A DNA stretch of 64,000 nt from JACVRM01 sp963809765 (lineage in GTDB: Bacteria > Actinomycetota > Thermoleophilia > Gaiellales > Gaiellaceae): the NCBI GenBank assembly GCA_963809765.1, contig CAWEKT010000001.1:868001-932000 (forward strand). The letters are read 5' to 3'. This document shows, piece by piece, positions 9,446 through 18,402 of this stretch; positions within the stretch are counted from its first letter, which is position 1; every line of letters starts with the position of its first letter. The translations under genes and the position numbers were made by a program. The notes beneath the pieces were generated by a model that was given only the letters and a program-made list of their open reading frames with translations, was not told where the DNA came from and did not search any database.

Positions 9446-9519
9446 AGCCTCCGTAAAGACGTTTCAATTCGGCCTAACCGGCAATCCGAAGCCATCGTTT
9501 CAGCGAACGAAGGGCACTG

Positions 9520-9713
9520 ATGGCAGCCGAGCTACAGATCGAGTCCGAAGTCGAGCGCATCGAGCGCTGGCGCTTCGAGGCACTCGTCCGGGCCGGCTAT
9601 GACGCGTCCCCGCACGCAGGCTCGCCGAGAGCCAGGACGTCGACCTCCACGTCGCCGTCGAGCTGCTCGAGCAGGGCTGCGACCCCGAGCTCGCGGTAGC
9701 GATCCTGCTTTAG
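9520..9713 (+). CDS. Small protein of unknown function, about 64 aa, one frameshift
   Basis: MAAELQIESEVERIERWR reads from ATG 9520, and the frame shifts near 9611 to RLAESQDVDLHVAVELLEQ with stop TAG 9711-9713. One missing base (a G in the run before CACGC) would restore it. The corrected protein is an acidic helical peptide with a terminal AVAILL. I do not know its role. Short proteins of this style are common in actinobacteria. Confidence 0.5.
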
Positions 9714-9887
9714 CCGCGCGGGCTGGACCCTCGGGCCCACGACCCGCTCCGGGCCTCCTGGCAAGCTTTCTGTCGGCTCCGGCGGCGATCGCACGGCTCC
9801 GAGCGGCTCTAGTCGATTCGGCTGGCGCCGGCGCCGGGCTCGGCGCCGTCCGCGGAGCGTGCGCGTTCGTCGCGTCGGCCGAGTCGG

Positions 9888-9893
9888 CAGAAT
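9888..9893 (+). promoter_or_regulatory. Putative -10 element of lgt
   Basis: CAGAAT lies 7 bases before ATG 9901. It fits the leaderless pattern (A at position 2, T at position 6) seen throughout the window. Confidence 0.4.
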
Positions 9894-9900
9894 CCCCGCG

Positions 9901-10840
9901 ATGCTTGCCTCGATCCCCTCGCCCGACTCCGGGACGTTCGACCTCGGGCCGTTCTCCGCTCCACATGTACGGCCTCATGCTGCTGCTCGCGGTCGCAGGC
10001 GCGGTGGTCGTCACGGCGCTGCGCTGGGTCAAGGGCTGGGCCTGGCGGCCGAACCTCGACGAGATCGACGACAAGCAGCCGCACGACTTCGACCTGGTGC
10101 TGCGGGTCGCGGTCTGGGGCGTGGCGGCCGGCGTCGTCGGCGCCCGGCTCTACCACGTCGTCACGAGCTGGGACGAGATCCCGGACCCGAAGTGGCAGGG
10201 CGTCTTCGAGGTGTGGGAGGGAGGGCTCGGCGTCTGGGGCGGCATCCTCTTCGGCGCCCTCGTCGGCGCCTGGATCGTCCGGCGCTCGGGACACAGCGTC
10301 AAGCTCTTCCTGGACGCGGCCGCACCCGGCCTGCTGCGTCGCGCACGCAATCGGACGCTGGGGAAACTGGTGGAACCAGGAGCTGTTCGGGAAACCGACC
10401 GACCTGCCCTGGGCGCTCGAGATCGACCTCGAGAACCGGCCCTCCCAGTACCTCGACGAGCCGACCTTCCACCCGACCTTCCTCTACGAGTCGGTGTACG
10501 CGCTGCTGCTGGCCGCCGTGCTGATCTTCATCGGCTGGCGCTTCCGCATCCGTCCGCCGGCGCTCTTCGCGCTCTACGTCGCCATGTACACGTTCGGGCG
10601 GTTCTTCGAGGAGCTGCTGCGCGTCGACCCGGCGCACGAGATCGGCCCGCTGCGGCTGAACGCGTGGGTCTCGATCCTCGCTCTTCATCGCCTCGACGGC
10701 GTACTTCGTCTGGTGGCAGTTCTACCGCCGCGCACTCCGCGTCGGAAGGAGCGGCCGCGGGTGCCGCCGAAGTCCCCCACCATGGCGATCCCGAAGCGCA
10801 GGCGCGTCCGGCCCTCTCGTTAGCCTCCCCGGCCACGTGA
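9901..10840 (+). CDS. lgt: Prolipoprotein diacylglyceryl transferase, frameshifted
   Basis: Membrane enzyme that transfers diacylglycerol from phosphatidylglycerol to the lipobox cysteine of prolipoproteins. MLASIPSPDSG opens the protein, and HMYGLMLLLAVAG continues one frame later (near 9960). The signature region AHAIGRWGNWWNQE appears after another shift near 10338, followed by HPTFLYESVYALLL, FGRFFEELLRVD and, after a third shift near 10678, FIASTAYFVWWQFYRR. Each step equals one extra base. With a fourth such step the stop would be TGA 10838-10840, overlapping the scpA start. An essential family with all motifs intact argues for sequence errors. Confidence 0.85.
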
Positions 10841-11612
10841 CCGTGCGCGAGCTCGAGCTGGACCTCGACGCGTTCGAGGGCCCCTTCGACCTGCTGCTGA
10901 CGCTCGTGCTGCCGCGAGGAGCTGGAGCCGGCCGAGGTCGACGTCGCCGCGATCGTGCTGCAGCTTCCTCGAGCGGCTGCAGGAGCGCGCACGGCGACGA
11001 CGCGCTCGACCTCGACGCCTGCGGCGAGTTCCTGGTCCTGATCGCCGCCCTGCTCGAGCTCAAGGCCCGCGGCTTGTTCCTGGAGGCCGACGACCTCGAG
11101 GAGCTCGAGCCCGAGGAGGCGGCCGAGGAGCTCGCGCGCCGGCTGGCCGAGTACCGGCGGATTCGCGAGGCGGCAGTCTGGCTCGACCGAGCGACTGGCC
11201 GAGGAGCGCGACCGCTTCTTCAGGCTCGGGCCCGCGCCGCTCGCGCCCCGTCCCGAGCGGCGCCTGGCCGACCAGGAGCCGGCGCTGCTCGCGGATGCGC
11301 TTCCGGCGGCTCGCCGCAGAGCCGCCTTCGCTCTCGCTCGGCCACATGGCGCTGCGGTTCCCGCCCGTCTCGCAGTTCCTCGCCCGCTTCCGGGCGCTGC
11401 TCGCCCGTCGCCGCCGTTTCGACTTCGAGAGCGAGGTGTCGGGCCTCGATCGCGCCGAGGCGGCGGTCGCCTTCCTCGCCCTGCTGGAGCTGCGCAAGGC
11501 CGGAGAGGTGCAGCTCGAGCAGGCTGCCCCGTTCGCGCCGATTCGCGTTGCCCGCGCCGAGCAAGCCGTCACCGACCGTGAGGAGGACGCGTGGATCGCC
11601 CGCTCCGCCTGA
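10837..11612 (+). CDS. scpA: Segregation and condensation protein A, frameshifted
   Basis: Kleisin subunit that bridges SMC heads and binds ScpB in chromosome condensation. The N-terminal signature DAFEGPFDLLL is at residues 8-18 from GTG 10837. The protein then hops between frames: EELE.AEVDVAAIVLQ, FLERLQE, HGDDALDLDACGEFLVL, RLAEERDRFFRLG and HMALRFPPVSQFLARF. Five single extra bases (near 10914, 10972, 10987, 11190 and 11305) account for this. The stop is TGA 11610-11612; scpB starts inside the end of the gene. Confidence 0.85.
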
Positions 11613-12194
11613 TCTCGTCCAACCCCGTCGACCAGCTGGCGCGAACGCGTCGAGGCGCTGCTCGTCGTCGCCTCGCAGCCGCTTGTCCGTCGACGGAGCT
11701 GGCCGCCGCGGCCGAGGACGACGCCGAGCGCATCGAGACCGCGCTCGGCCTGCTCGGGGAGCGGTACCGCGAGGGCCGCAGCGGCATCGTGCTCGAGTCC
11801 GTCGCCGGCGGCTACGCGTTCCGCGCGGCACGCGAGGCGGCCGAGGCGTGTGGACGCCTGTTCGAGCGCCCGGTCGAGCGCGGACTTTCGCCGGCGGCGC
11901 TGGAGACGCTCGCCGTCGATCGCGTACCTCGGTCCCTGCACGCGGCCCGACATCGCACGGCTGCGAGGTGTCGCGGCGGACTCCGTCGTCGCGGGCCTGC
12001 TCGAGCGCGGGCTGATCGCCGAGGCGGGCCGCGACGAGGCGGCCGCGGCCGTGCGCTACCGCGTGACGCCGCTGTTCGAGCGCGTGTTCGGGCTCGAGAG
12101 CCTCTCGGAGCTGCCGCGGCTCGACGAGCTCGGCGGCGACGCCGAGGAGCTGCGCGAGCGCCTCGAGGCCGTCGCCGCGCAGCGCCCGGCCTGA
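11591..12194 (+). CDS. scpB: Segregation and condensation protein B, frameshifted
   Basis: Winged-helix partner of ScpA in the SMC complex. GTG 11591 begins MDRPLRLISSNPVDQLA; the expected first helix VEALLVVASQPL appears one frame over near 11650, then ERIETALGLLGERYREGRSG and GGYAFRAA in frame. IAYLGPCTRPDIARLRGV, the second winged-helix domain, resumes after another extra base near 11922. Total corrections equal four single bases. It overlaps scpA by 22 bases and ends at TGA 12192-12194, immediately followed by a repeat element. Confidence 0.82.
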
Positions 12195-12390
12195 TCCGCT
12201 CGCTTCGCTCGCTTCACGGGGAACCATGGGGATGGGGTACCTGGTTCCCCGTGGGCCGCTCCTTGCGGGCGGGGGCGTGGTGCGCGTGTTTCGGAGCCGG
12301 CGGCTGCGCGGCTGGGTTCTGGCGTTACGTCGCTGATCTCGACGCGCTTCCCGCGGGTGACTCTCGCGCGGGCGAGCCGCCCTTCGGCCG
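12195..12390 (+). repeat. Dispersed ~200-bp intergenic element, copy 1
   Basis: Starts directly after the scpB stop with CGCTTCGCTCGCTTCAC, then an 11-bp hairpin (CACGGGGAACC 12215-12225 with GGTTCCCCGTG 12243-12253, 17-base loop), a middle part with GTGTTTCGGAGCCGGCGGC, and a distal part ending GAGCCGCCCTTCGG. Same order as copies at 13391-13588 (reversed) and 26149-26334. Confidence 0.75.
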
Positions 12391-12603
12391 TGTGCAGTGG
12401 CCGCAGGCATGAGACCAGGCGGGTCGCGCGCGCCAGCCGGGCTATGGCCGGCTCCGGCGATCGGACAGGCCCGGAACGGACCTGTCTGTTGCAGACAGGT
12501 CCCGCCAGGTGCCCGTGACCTCCTCCCCGACGCGATCGTATCGCGGCGGGACGCACCTGTCAGCACCGGATCGGGTCGTCGCGGCTGCGCCCATACTGCC
12601 CAG
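12391..12603. other. Non-coding stretch with two strong hairpins before the pseudouridine synthase gene
   Basis: I see no gene here. It holds a perfect 11-bp hairpin with a TTG loop (GGACCTGTCTG 12478-12488, CAGACAGGTCC 12492-12502) and a second with stem CGCGAT and loop CGT (12533-12547). Neither is followed by a T run. Confidence 0.6.
12592..12597 (+). promoter_or_regulatory. Putative -10 element of the pseudouridine synthase gene
   Basis: CATACT lies 6 bases before GTG 12604, fitting the leaderless pattern and fixing the start. Confidence 0.45.
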
Positions 12604-13296
12604 GTGCGGCTGAACGCCTTCCTCGCCCGCGCCGGGGTGGCCTCGCGGCGGCGGGCGGACGAGCTGATCCGCGCCGGACGGGTGGTCGTGAACGGCGAGC
12701 GAGGGCAGCTGAACACGGTCGTCGGCGGGCGGGATCGCGTCGAGGTGGACGGGCGCCGAGTCGAGCTGCAGCCGCTCACCTACGTGCTGCTGCACAAGCC
12801 CGCCGGAGCCGTGACCACGGCCCGGGACCCGCAGGGCCGGCGAACCGTGCTCGACCTCGTCCGCGCTGACGTCCGCGTCGTCCCGGTCGGGCGCCTCGAC
12901 GCCGACACGACCGGCGCTTTGCTGCTCACGAACGACGGCGACCTCGCCCACCGGCTCGCGCATCCGCGCTACGAGGTCGAGAAGACGTACGTCGCCAGCG
13001 TCGACGGCGATCCGGACACGGCGGCGCTCAGGCGCCTGGAGCAGGGACTCGAGCTCGACGACGGCCCGACGGCGCCGGCCCGCGCCCGCCGCCTCGGGCG
13101 CGGCCGCGTCGAGCTCGTCATCCACGAGGGCCGCAAGCACCAGGTGAAGCGGATGCTGGCCGCCGTCGGCCACCCTGTGTCAACGCTGCACCGCAGCGGC
13201 TACGCGAGCCTGAGCGCCGACGACCTCGCACCGGGCGCCTCGCGCGAGCTGACGCGCGAGGAGGTCAGCGAGCTGCGTCGCCTCGTCGGGCTCTAG
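12604..13296 (+). CDS. Pseudouridine synthase of the RsuA/RluB family
   Basis: Converts a specific uridine in rRNA to pseudouridine. An S4 RNA-binding domain occupies residues about 1-60 (RLNAFLARAGVASRRRADELI). The catalytic domain follows with the family motif GRLDADTTGALLLTNDG, in which the aspartate is the nucleophile, and the C-terminal KHQVKRMLAAVGHPV. The 230-residue length is normal. RluB (23S rRNA) is more likely than RsuA because it lies next to scpAB, an arrangement seen in many Gram-positive genomes. The start follows the -10 spacing. Confidence 0.88.
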   Translation: MRLNAFLARAGVASRRRADELIRAGRVVVNGERGQLNTVVGGRDRVEVDGRRVELQPLTYVLLHKPAGAVTTARDPQGRRTVLDLVRADVRVVPVGRLDADTTGALLLTNDGDLAHRLAHPRYEVEKTYVASVDGDPDTAALRRLEQGLELDDGPTAPARARRLGRGRVELVIHEGRKHQVKRMLAAVGHPVSTLHRSGYASLSADDLAPGASRELTREEVSELRRLVGL

Positions 13297-13390
13297 GACG
13301 CCAAGAAGACCTGGATCAGCGCACTTCGCGCCTGGAAGCCAGCGCGCTACGTCGACTCGTCAGGCGCAAAGACGCCATGGGTTAAGGGTG
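13297..13390. other. Short non-coding gap
   Basis: Between the pseudouridine synthase stop and the reversed repeat element; nothing recognisable is present. Confidence 0.4.
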
Positions 13391-13588
13391 TTCCCGCCGA
13401 AGGGCGGCTTGCCCGCCCGAGAGGCACCCCGCGGGCAGCGCGTCTGACCAGATGAAGTAAGCACCGGAGCTCCACTCGCATCCGCCGGCTCCGCCCACGC
13501 TGGTACCTCGCCCCCGCCCGCAAGGAGGGGGCTCACGGGGGAACCAGGTAACCCCATCCTCATGGTTCCCCCGTGAAGCGAGCGAGCG
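13391..13588 (-). repeat. Dispersed ~200-bp intergenic element, copy 2
   Basis: Reverse orientation. On the minus strand it begins right after the trpS stop with CGCTCGCTCGCTTCAC, then the 12-bp hairpin CACGGGGGAACC / GGTTCCCCCGTG whose loop (ATGAGGATGGGGTTACCT) nearly matches copy 1, then GAGCCCCCTCCTTGC, CATCTGGTCAGACGCGC and a distal GGGCGGGCAAGCCGCCC palindrome. Confidence 0.75.
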
Positions 13589-14599
13589 TCAGCGAGCTAT
13601 GCGGGGGACGAAGCCCATGCGCTCGTACATCTGGCGAGCGTCGGCGCGGCTGCCGTCGGCGGCCTTCTCCGCACCGCGGGCCAGCATGCGCCGCAGCTCG
13701 GGCTCGTCGCTCCGCAGCTCCTCGAAGCGCTCCTGGATCGGCCTGACGCAGCTCGACCACCGCCTCGCCGACGTCCTGCTTGAACTGCCCGTAGCCGCTC
13801 GCCGTCGTAGCGCGCCTCGATCGCCTCGGGCGGCTCGCCGGTCGCGACCGACATGATCTCGATCAGGTTGGTCACGCCGGGCTTGTCGGGTGCGCGGACG
13901 CACGTCTCGCCCGGAGTCGGTGACCGCCGAGCGGAGCTTCTTGCGGATCACGTCGGGCTCGTCGAGCAGGCGGAGGGTGCCCTGCTCGCTGCAGCCGGTC
14001 TTGCCCATCTTGTCGCTCGGCTCCTGGAGGTCCATGATCCGCGCGCCCGGTGTCCGGGTAGACGCCCTCGGCACCACGAAGGTCTCGCCGTAGCGGGCGT
14101 TGAAGCGCTCGGCGATGTCGCGGGCAAGCTCGAGGTGCTGCCGCTGGTCGTCGCCGATCGGGACGATGTCGGTCTGGTACAGGAGGATGTCGCCGGCCAT
14201 CAGCACCGGATAGCGTGAAGAGCGCAGCGCTGACGAACTCCTGCCGGTCGCCCTTCTCCTTGAACTGCGTCATCCGGCCGAGCTGGCCGTAGCTCGTGAC
14301 CGCGCCCAGCAGCCACGCCGCCTCGGCGTGCTCGTGGACGTGGCTCTGAGCGAACACGGTCGAGCGCTCGGGGTCGAGCCCGGTGGCGAACAGCATGGCT
14401 CCGATGTCGAGCGTCAGCCGGCTGCAGCTCGGGCGGCTCGTACTCGACCGTGATCGCGTGCAGGTCGACGACGCAGAAGAACGCCTGCCCGCCGCTCTCC
14501 GCGGCACGGTCCTGCGTCGGCGACGTACTGGCGGAAGCCGCCGCTGTAGTTCCCGAAGGTCGGGTCGCCGGTCGGCTTGATTCCCGAGAAGACCCTCAT
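13589..14599 (-). CDS. trpS: Tryptophanyl-tRNA synthetase, frameshifted
   Basis: Class I synthetase charging tRNA-Trp. From ATG 14599 the protein opens RVFSGIKPTGDPTFGNY, the HIGH-type motif of this family. Later parts are in other frames: MLFATGLDPERSTVFAQSHV, HAEAAWLLGAVTSYGQL, GDILLYQTDIVPIGDDQRQH, then IMDLQEPSDKMGKT, which holds the KMSKS-type loop. Near 14050 one base is missing and one extra shortly after, restoring the frame; other shifts are near 13750-13930, 14200 and 14420-14530. The stop TGA (13589-13591) touches a repeat element. Families and motifs are unmistakable despite the indels. Confidence 0.9.
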
Positions 14600-14798
14600 G
14601 GCCAGGTGATTCTTTCCTTTCTGGACAGGCGCGGCCGCGCCTCCTGGACGACACGAGACGGATGCGCGGAGCGGCTGCGGCGCGTCTAGCGCGCGCTCCC
14701 GCCCCGCGCGCACGGCCACGACCAGATGCCTGTGCGGGTGGCGGGAGACATGCCTTCACGGTAGCCGCCTGCCGCGAGGTGCGCAACGAGCGCGTCAC

Positions 14799-14804
14799 TA
14801 GACT
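14799..14804 (+). promoter_or_regulatory. -10 element of the DAHP synthase gene
   Basis: TAGACT, 7 bases before ATG 14812; leaderless layout. Confidence 0.55.
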
Positions 14805-14811
14805 GCCTCCG

Positions 14812-15651
14812 ATGACCGCAGCCGACGTGCTCAAGCCGTTCCGGGTCGTCGGCCGCGAGGATGCGCCGTCGCCGACGGTCGTCGAGGCCCGTGGCCGACG
14901 TCTCGGCAACGGGAACTTCGGCCTCATCGCGGGCCCCTGCACCGTCGAGTCGCGCGAGCAGACTCTGGCGAGCGCGCGCGCGGTCGCTGACGCCGGTGCA
15001 ACGTGGCTGCGTGGCGGGGCGTACAAGCCGCGTACCTCGCCGTACACGTTCGCGGGCCTCGGCCGCGAGGCGCTCGAGATCCTGGTCGAGGCACGCGAGG
15101 CGACCGGCCTCCCGATCGTGACCGAGCTGCTCGACCCGCGGCACGCGGAGGAGATCGGCGCCGTCGCGGACGTCGTCCAGGTCGGCGCCCGCAACATGCA
15201 GAACTACCCCCTGCTCGCGGAGGCTGGGCGCCTCGATCGCCCCGTCCTGCTCAAGCGCGGGCCGGCGGCGAGCGTCGACGAGCTGCTGATGGCGGCAGAG
15301 ACGATCGCGAAGGAAGGGAACGAGCAGATCGTCCTCTGCGAGCGCGGCATCCGCACCTTCGAGCACTCGACGCGCTACACGCTCGACCTGGGCTCGGTCG
15401 CGCTGCTGAAGCAGGAGACCCACCTACCGGTCGTCGTCGACCCATCGCACGCGGCGGGGCGACGCGACCTGGTCCCGCCACTCGCTCGCGCGGCGGCCGC
15501 GGTCGGGGCGGACGGCGTGATGATCGAGGTGCACCCGCAGCCGGACAAGGCCCTGTGCGACGGGCCGCAGCAGCTGGCTGCCGCCGACTTCGCGGACGTC
15601 GCGCGCGAGCTCGCCGACGTCGTGGCGCTGCTCGGCAAGAAGCTCGGCTAG
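14812..15651 (+). CDS. aroF: 3-deoxy-7-phosphoheptulonate synthase (DAHP synthase)
   Basis: First step of the shikimate pathway: PEP plus erythrose 4-phosphate. The 279-residue TIM barrel has the class I-beta signatures LIAGPCTVES (about residue 40), LRGGAYKPRTSPYTF, QVGARNMQNY, LLKRG and VVDPSHAAGRRD. It lacks an N-terminal ACT-like or chorismate mutase domain, so allosteric control is not obvious from sequence. aroA follows 21 bases later, so the two form a shikimate unit. The symbol is by analogy. Confidence 0.92.
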   Translation: MTAADVLKPFRVVGREDAPSPTVVEARGRRLGNGNFGLIAGPCTVESREQTLASARAVADAGATWLRGGAYKPRTSPYTFAGLGREALEILVEAREATGLPIVTELLDPRHAEEIGAVADVVQVGARNMQNYPLLAEAGRLDRPVLLKRGPAASVDELLMAAETIAKEGNEQIVLCERGIRTFEHSTRYTLDLGSVALLKQETHLPVVVDPSHAAGRRDLVPPLARAAAAVGADGVMIEVHPQPDKALCDGPQQLAAADFADVARELADVVALLGKKLG

Positions 15652-15672
15652 CCCCCGGCGGGCGCGTCCGCG

Positions 15673-16966
15673 ATGGCCCGACTGGTCGAGCCTGCCGCGT
15701 CGGTCGCCGGCCACGCAGGCATGCCGGGGGACAAGTCGATCTCGCACCGCGCGGTGCTGGTTGCCGCCGTGTCCGAGGGCGAGACGGTCGTCCGCGGCTT
15801 CGGCCGCTCGCTCGACACGGAGGCGACGGTCGCGGCCGTCCGCGCGCTCGGGGTCGAGGTCGACGAGCCCGAACCGGACGAGCTGATCGTCCACGGCCTG
15901 GGGCTGAGGGGCCTGACGGAGCCCGCCGATCCCATCGACTGCGGCAACTCGGGCACCCTGCTGCGCCTGCTTACGGGCCTGCTCGCAGGCCACGGCGGCC
16001 GCTTCGAGCTCACCGGGGACGATTCGCTGCGAACCAGGCCGATGGAGCGCGTGGCGGAGCCGCTGCGGGCGATGGGCGCGCGCGTTGAGACGACCGGCGG
16101 GCTGGCGCCGGTCACCGTCGAGGGCGGCTCGCTCACAGGCGTGACGCAGGAGCTCGCCGTCGCGAGCGCGCAGGTGAAGTCCGCGGTGCTCCTGGCCGGC
16201 CTCTACGCGGAGGGCGCCACGACCGTCATCGAGCCGGTGACCACGCGCGACCACACCGAGCTGATGCTGCGGCAGGCTGGAGCCGACGTCGTGCGCCGCG
16301 GTGCCCGGATCACCGTGAGACCGGCGGGCGCGCTCTCGCTCGGCGAGGTCGACGTGCCCGGCGACCTCTCCGCCGCGGCGCCGTTCGTCGCTGCGGGTGC
16401 CCTGCTCGCCGGCTCGGAGCTGACCCTCCACGACGTCGGTCTCAACCCGACGCGCACCGGCTTCCTCGACGTGTTGGGCCGTATGGGGGCTCGCGTCACG
16501 GTGCTGCACCGGCGCCGCGCAGGGCCCGAGCCCCTGGGCGATCTCGACGTTCGCGCCAGCGAGCTCGTCGCGACTCGGGTGCCGCCTGCGGAGATCCCGC
16601 GGCTGGTGGATGAGCTGCCGCTGCTCGCGCTCGTCGCCGGCATGTCCCGTGGCACGACCTGGATCCGGGGTGCCGGCGAGCTCCGGGTCAAGGAGACCGA
16701 CCGGCTCCAGGCGGTCGTCGACGCCCTCAGGCCACTCGGGACTTCACGTCGAGGCGGCCGACGACGGGATCCGCGTCCGGGGCGTGCCGGCGCGGCCCCG
16801 TGGCGGGACGATGATCGACTCACACGGCGACCACCGGATCGCGATGCTGGGCGGCGTCGCAGGCCTCATCTCCCGCACCGGCGTGCGCGTCGAAGGCGAC
16901 GAGGCGGTCGCCGTAAGCTTCCCGGGATTCTTCGACGTCCTCGACGCCGTCGCCCAGCGCAGCTGA
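15673..16966 (+). CDS. aroA: 3-phosphoshikimate 1-carboxyvinyltransferase (EPSP synthase), one frameshift
   Basis: Transfers enolpyruvyl from PEP to shikimate 3-phosphate. N-terminal PGDKSISHRA (about residues 18-27) and CGNSGTLLRLL are the substrate-binding signatures; RTRPM, LRVKETDRL and SHGDHRIAM follow. The frame breaks near 16740: LRPLG continues as LHVEAADDGIRV one frame on, explained by one extra base. Corrected length is about 430 residues. ATG 15673 is 21 bases after the DAHP synthase stop. Confidence 0.92.
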
Positions 16967-17035
16967 CCGACCCATGCCACTCATCGCACCCCACCCGGCT
17001 CCAGTCGCCCTCCACCGGGGAGTGCGGGGCCGCGC

Positions 17036-17704
17036 ATGATCGTCGCGATCGACGGTCCGGCCGGAGCCGGGAAGAGCACGGCCGCGCGCCTCCTCGCCGA
17101 ACGCCTGCGCTTTCGCTACGTCGACACCGGCGCCATGTACCGCGCGCTCACCTGGCTTGCGACCGAGCGGGGAGTCGCGCACGACGCCGGAGCGGCGCTG
17201 GCTGAGCTCGCGCGCACGAACCCGGTCGAGCTCGACGCATCGGGGTCGGTGAGGATCGCGGGCGCGGATGTGACGGCTGCGATCCGAAGCGCCACGATCG
17301 ACCGCGCCGTCCCGGTCGTCGCCCGCCAGCCGGAGGTCAGGGAGGTCATGCGCCGGCGGCAGCGCGAGCTGGGCGAGGCGGGCGACGCCGTCATGGAGGG
17401 CCGTGACATCGGCACCGTGGTCGCGCCGGACGCCGAGGTGAAGGTCTACCTGGTCGCCGACCCCGCCGTCCGCGCCGGCCGTCGTCAGGCGGAGCGCCCG
17501 GAGATCGGCTCGGATGCGCTCGTGACCGACCTGCGGCTTCGGGACGCGAGCGACGCGGCGCGCACGCAGCAGGCGGCGGACGCGCACGTGATCGACACGA
17601 CCGAGCTCGAGCTCGAGGACGTCGTCGACCGCATCGAGGAGCTCGTCCGCGCCGCCGGGCGCGGCAAGCCGGTTCGCGGTGTCGTCACGGGGGAGTCGCA
17701 ATGA
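17036..17704 (+). CDS. cmk: Cytidylate kinase
   Basis: Phosphorylates CMP/dCMP with ATP. The P-loop GPAGAGKST is at residues 7-15, followed by RYVDTGAMYRALT, and the LID-containing segment with EGRDIGTVVAPDAEVKVYL. 222 residues is the usual size. It overlaps plsC by four bases (ATGA), placing aroA-cmk-plsC-der in one unit, a common actinobacterial order. Confidence 0.95.
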   Translation: MIVAIDGPAGAGKSTAARLLAERLRFRYVDTGAMYRALTWLATERGVAHDAGAALAELARTNPVELDASGSVRIAGADVTAAIRSATIDRAVPVVARQPEVREVMRRRQRELGEAGDAVMEGRDIGTVVAPDAEVKVYLVADPAVRAGRRQAERPEIGSDALVTDLRLRDASDAARTQQAADAHVIDTTELELEDVVDRIEELVRAAGRGKPVRGVVTGESQ

Positions 17705-18402
17705 GTGCGGTAGACGGTGTTTGGAGGGTGGGGCGACTCACGCTCGGGACGGCGACCCAGCTCGCTACTCGCTTGCGCGTCCACGGCAAGGAGCGCGTGC
17801 CGCCGGAAGGCGGCGTCGTGCTCGCCATGAACCACTTCTCGTGGCTCGACCCACTGTGCTTCGGCGTCGCCTCCCCGCGCACCATCTACTACATGGCGAA
17901 GATCGAGCTGCACCGGATACCCGCCCTCGGAAGCTTCGTGCGAGCGTTCGGCACCTACTCGGTTCGGCGCGGTGAGTCCGACCGTGAGGCGATCCGCCTC
18001 TCGCGGGAGCTGGTGCAGCAGGGGCGGGCGCTCGGGCTCTTCGTGGAGGGGACGCGCCAGGCGAGGGAGCCGGGCCCGGTCAAGCCGGGAGCGGCGCTGA
18101 TCGCGCTCCAGGAGACCGTGCCGGTCATCCCTGGGGCGGTCCACGGCACGCAGTTCTGGCGGCCGACCAGCCCCCACCCTGTGTCCGTGGCGTGGGGCGA
18201 GCCGCTCGACTTCAGCGGCCTCGCCCCGGGCGCGAGCGGCTACCGCGAGGCGTCCGTCGAGATCGGCCGTGCAATCCGCACGCTCTGGGAGTTCCTCGTC
18301 GACGCCCACGAGGCGGGCAGGCCCCGCGGAATGGAACCGCCGACCGGAGCCGCGCCGGCACAACCTGAGACGGCGCCCCGGGACACAGCGCCGACGAGCT
18401 AG
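17701..18402 (+). CDS. plsC: 1-acyl-glycerol-3-phosphate acyltransferase
   Basis: Makes phosphatidic acid from lysophosphatidic acid at the membrane. Acyltransferase motif I is NHFSWLD (about residues 42-48, H and D catalytic) and motif III is EGTRQ (about 116). The chain is 233 residues with a disordered tail rich in P, A and T. It overlaps cmk by four bases and der by one. Confidence 0.88.
   Translation: MSAVDGVWRVGRLTLGTATQLATRLRVHGKERVPPEGGVVLAMNHFSWLDPLCFGVASPRTIYYMAKIELHRIPALGSFVRAFGTYSVRRGESDREAIRLSRELVQQGRALGLFVEGTRQAREPGPVKPGAALIALQETVPVIPGAVHGTQFWRPTSPHPVSVAWGEPLDFSGLAPGASGYREASVEIGRAIRTLWEFLVDAHEAGRPRGMEPPTGAAPAQPETAPRDTAPTS

Noticed and set aside
13297..13390. A tRNA-like segment after the pseudouridine synthase gene
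   Set aside because: No GGTTCRANTCC T-arm and no acceptor stem pairing could be found.
9901..14599. lgt, scpA, scpB and trpS as pseudogenes
   Set aside because: All functional motifs survive in alternate frames and the families are normally essential, so local sequence error is the simpler reading.
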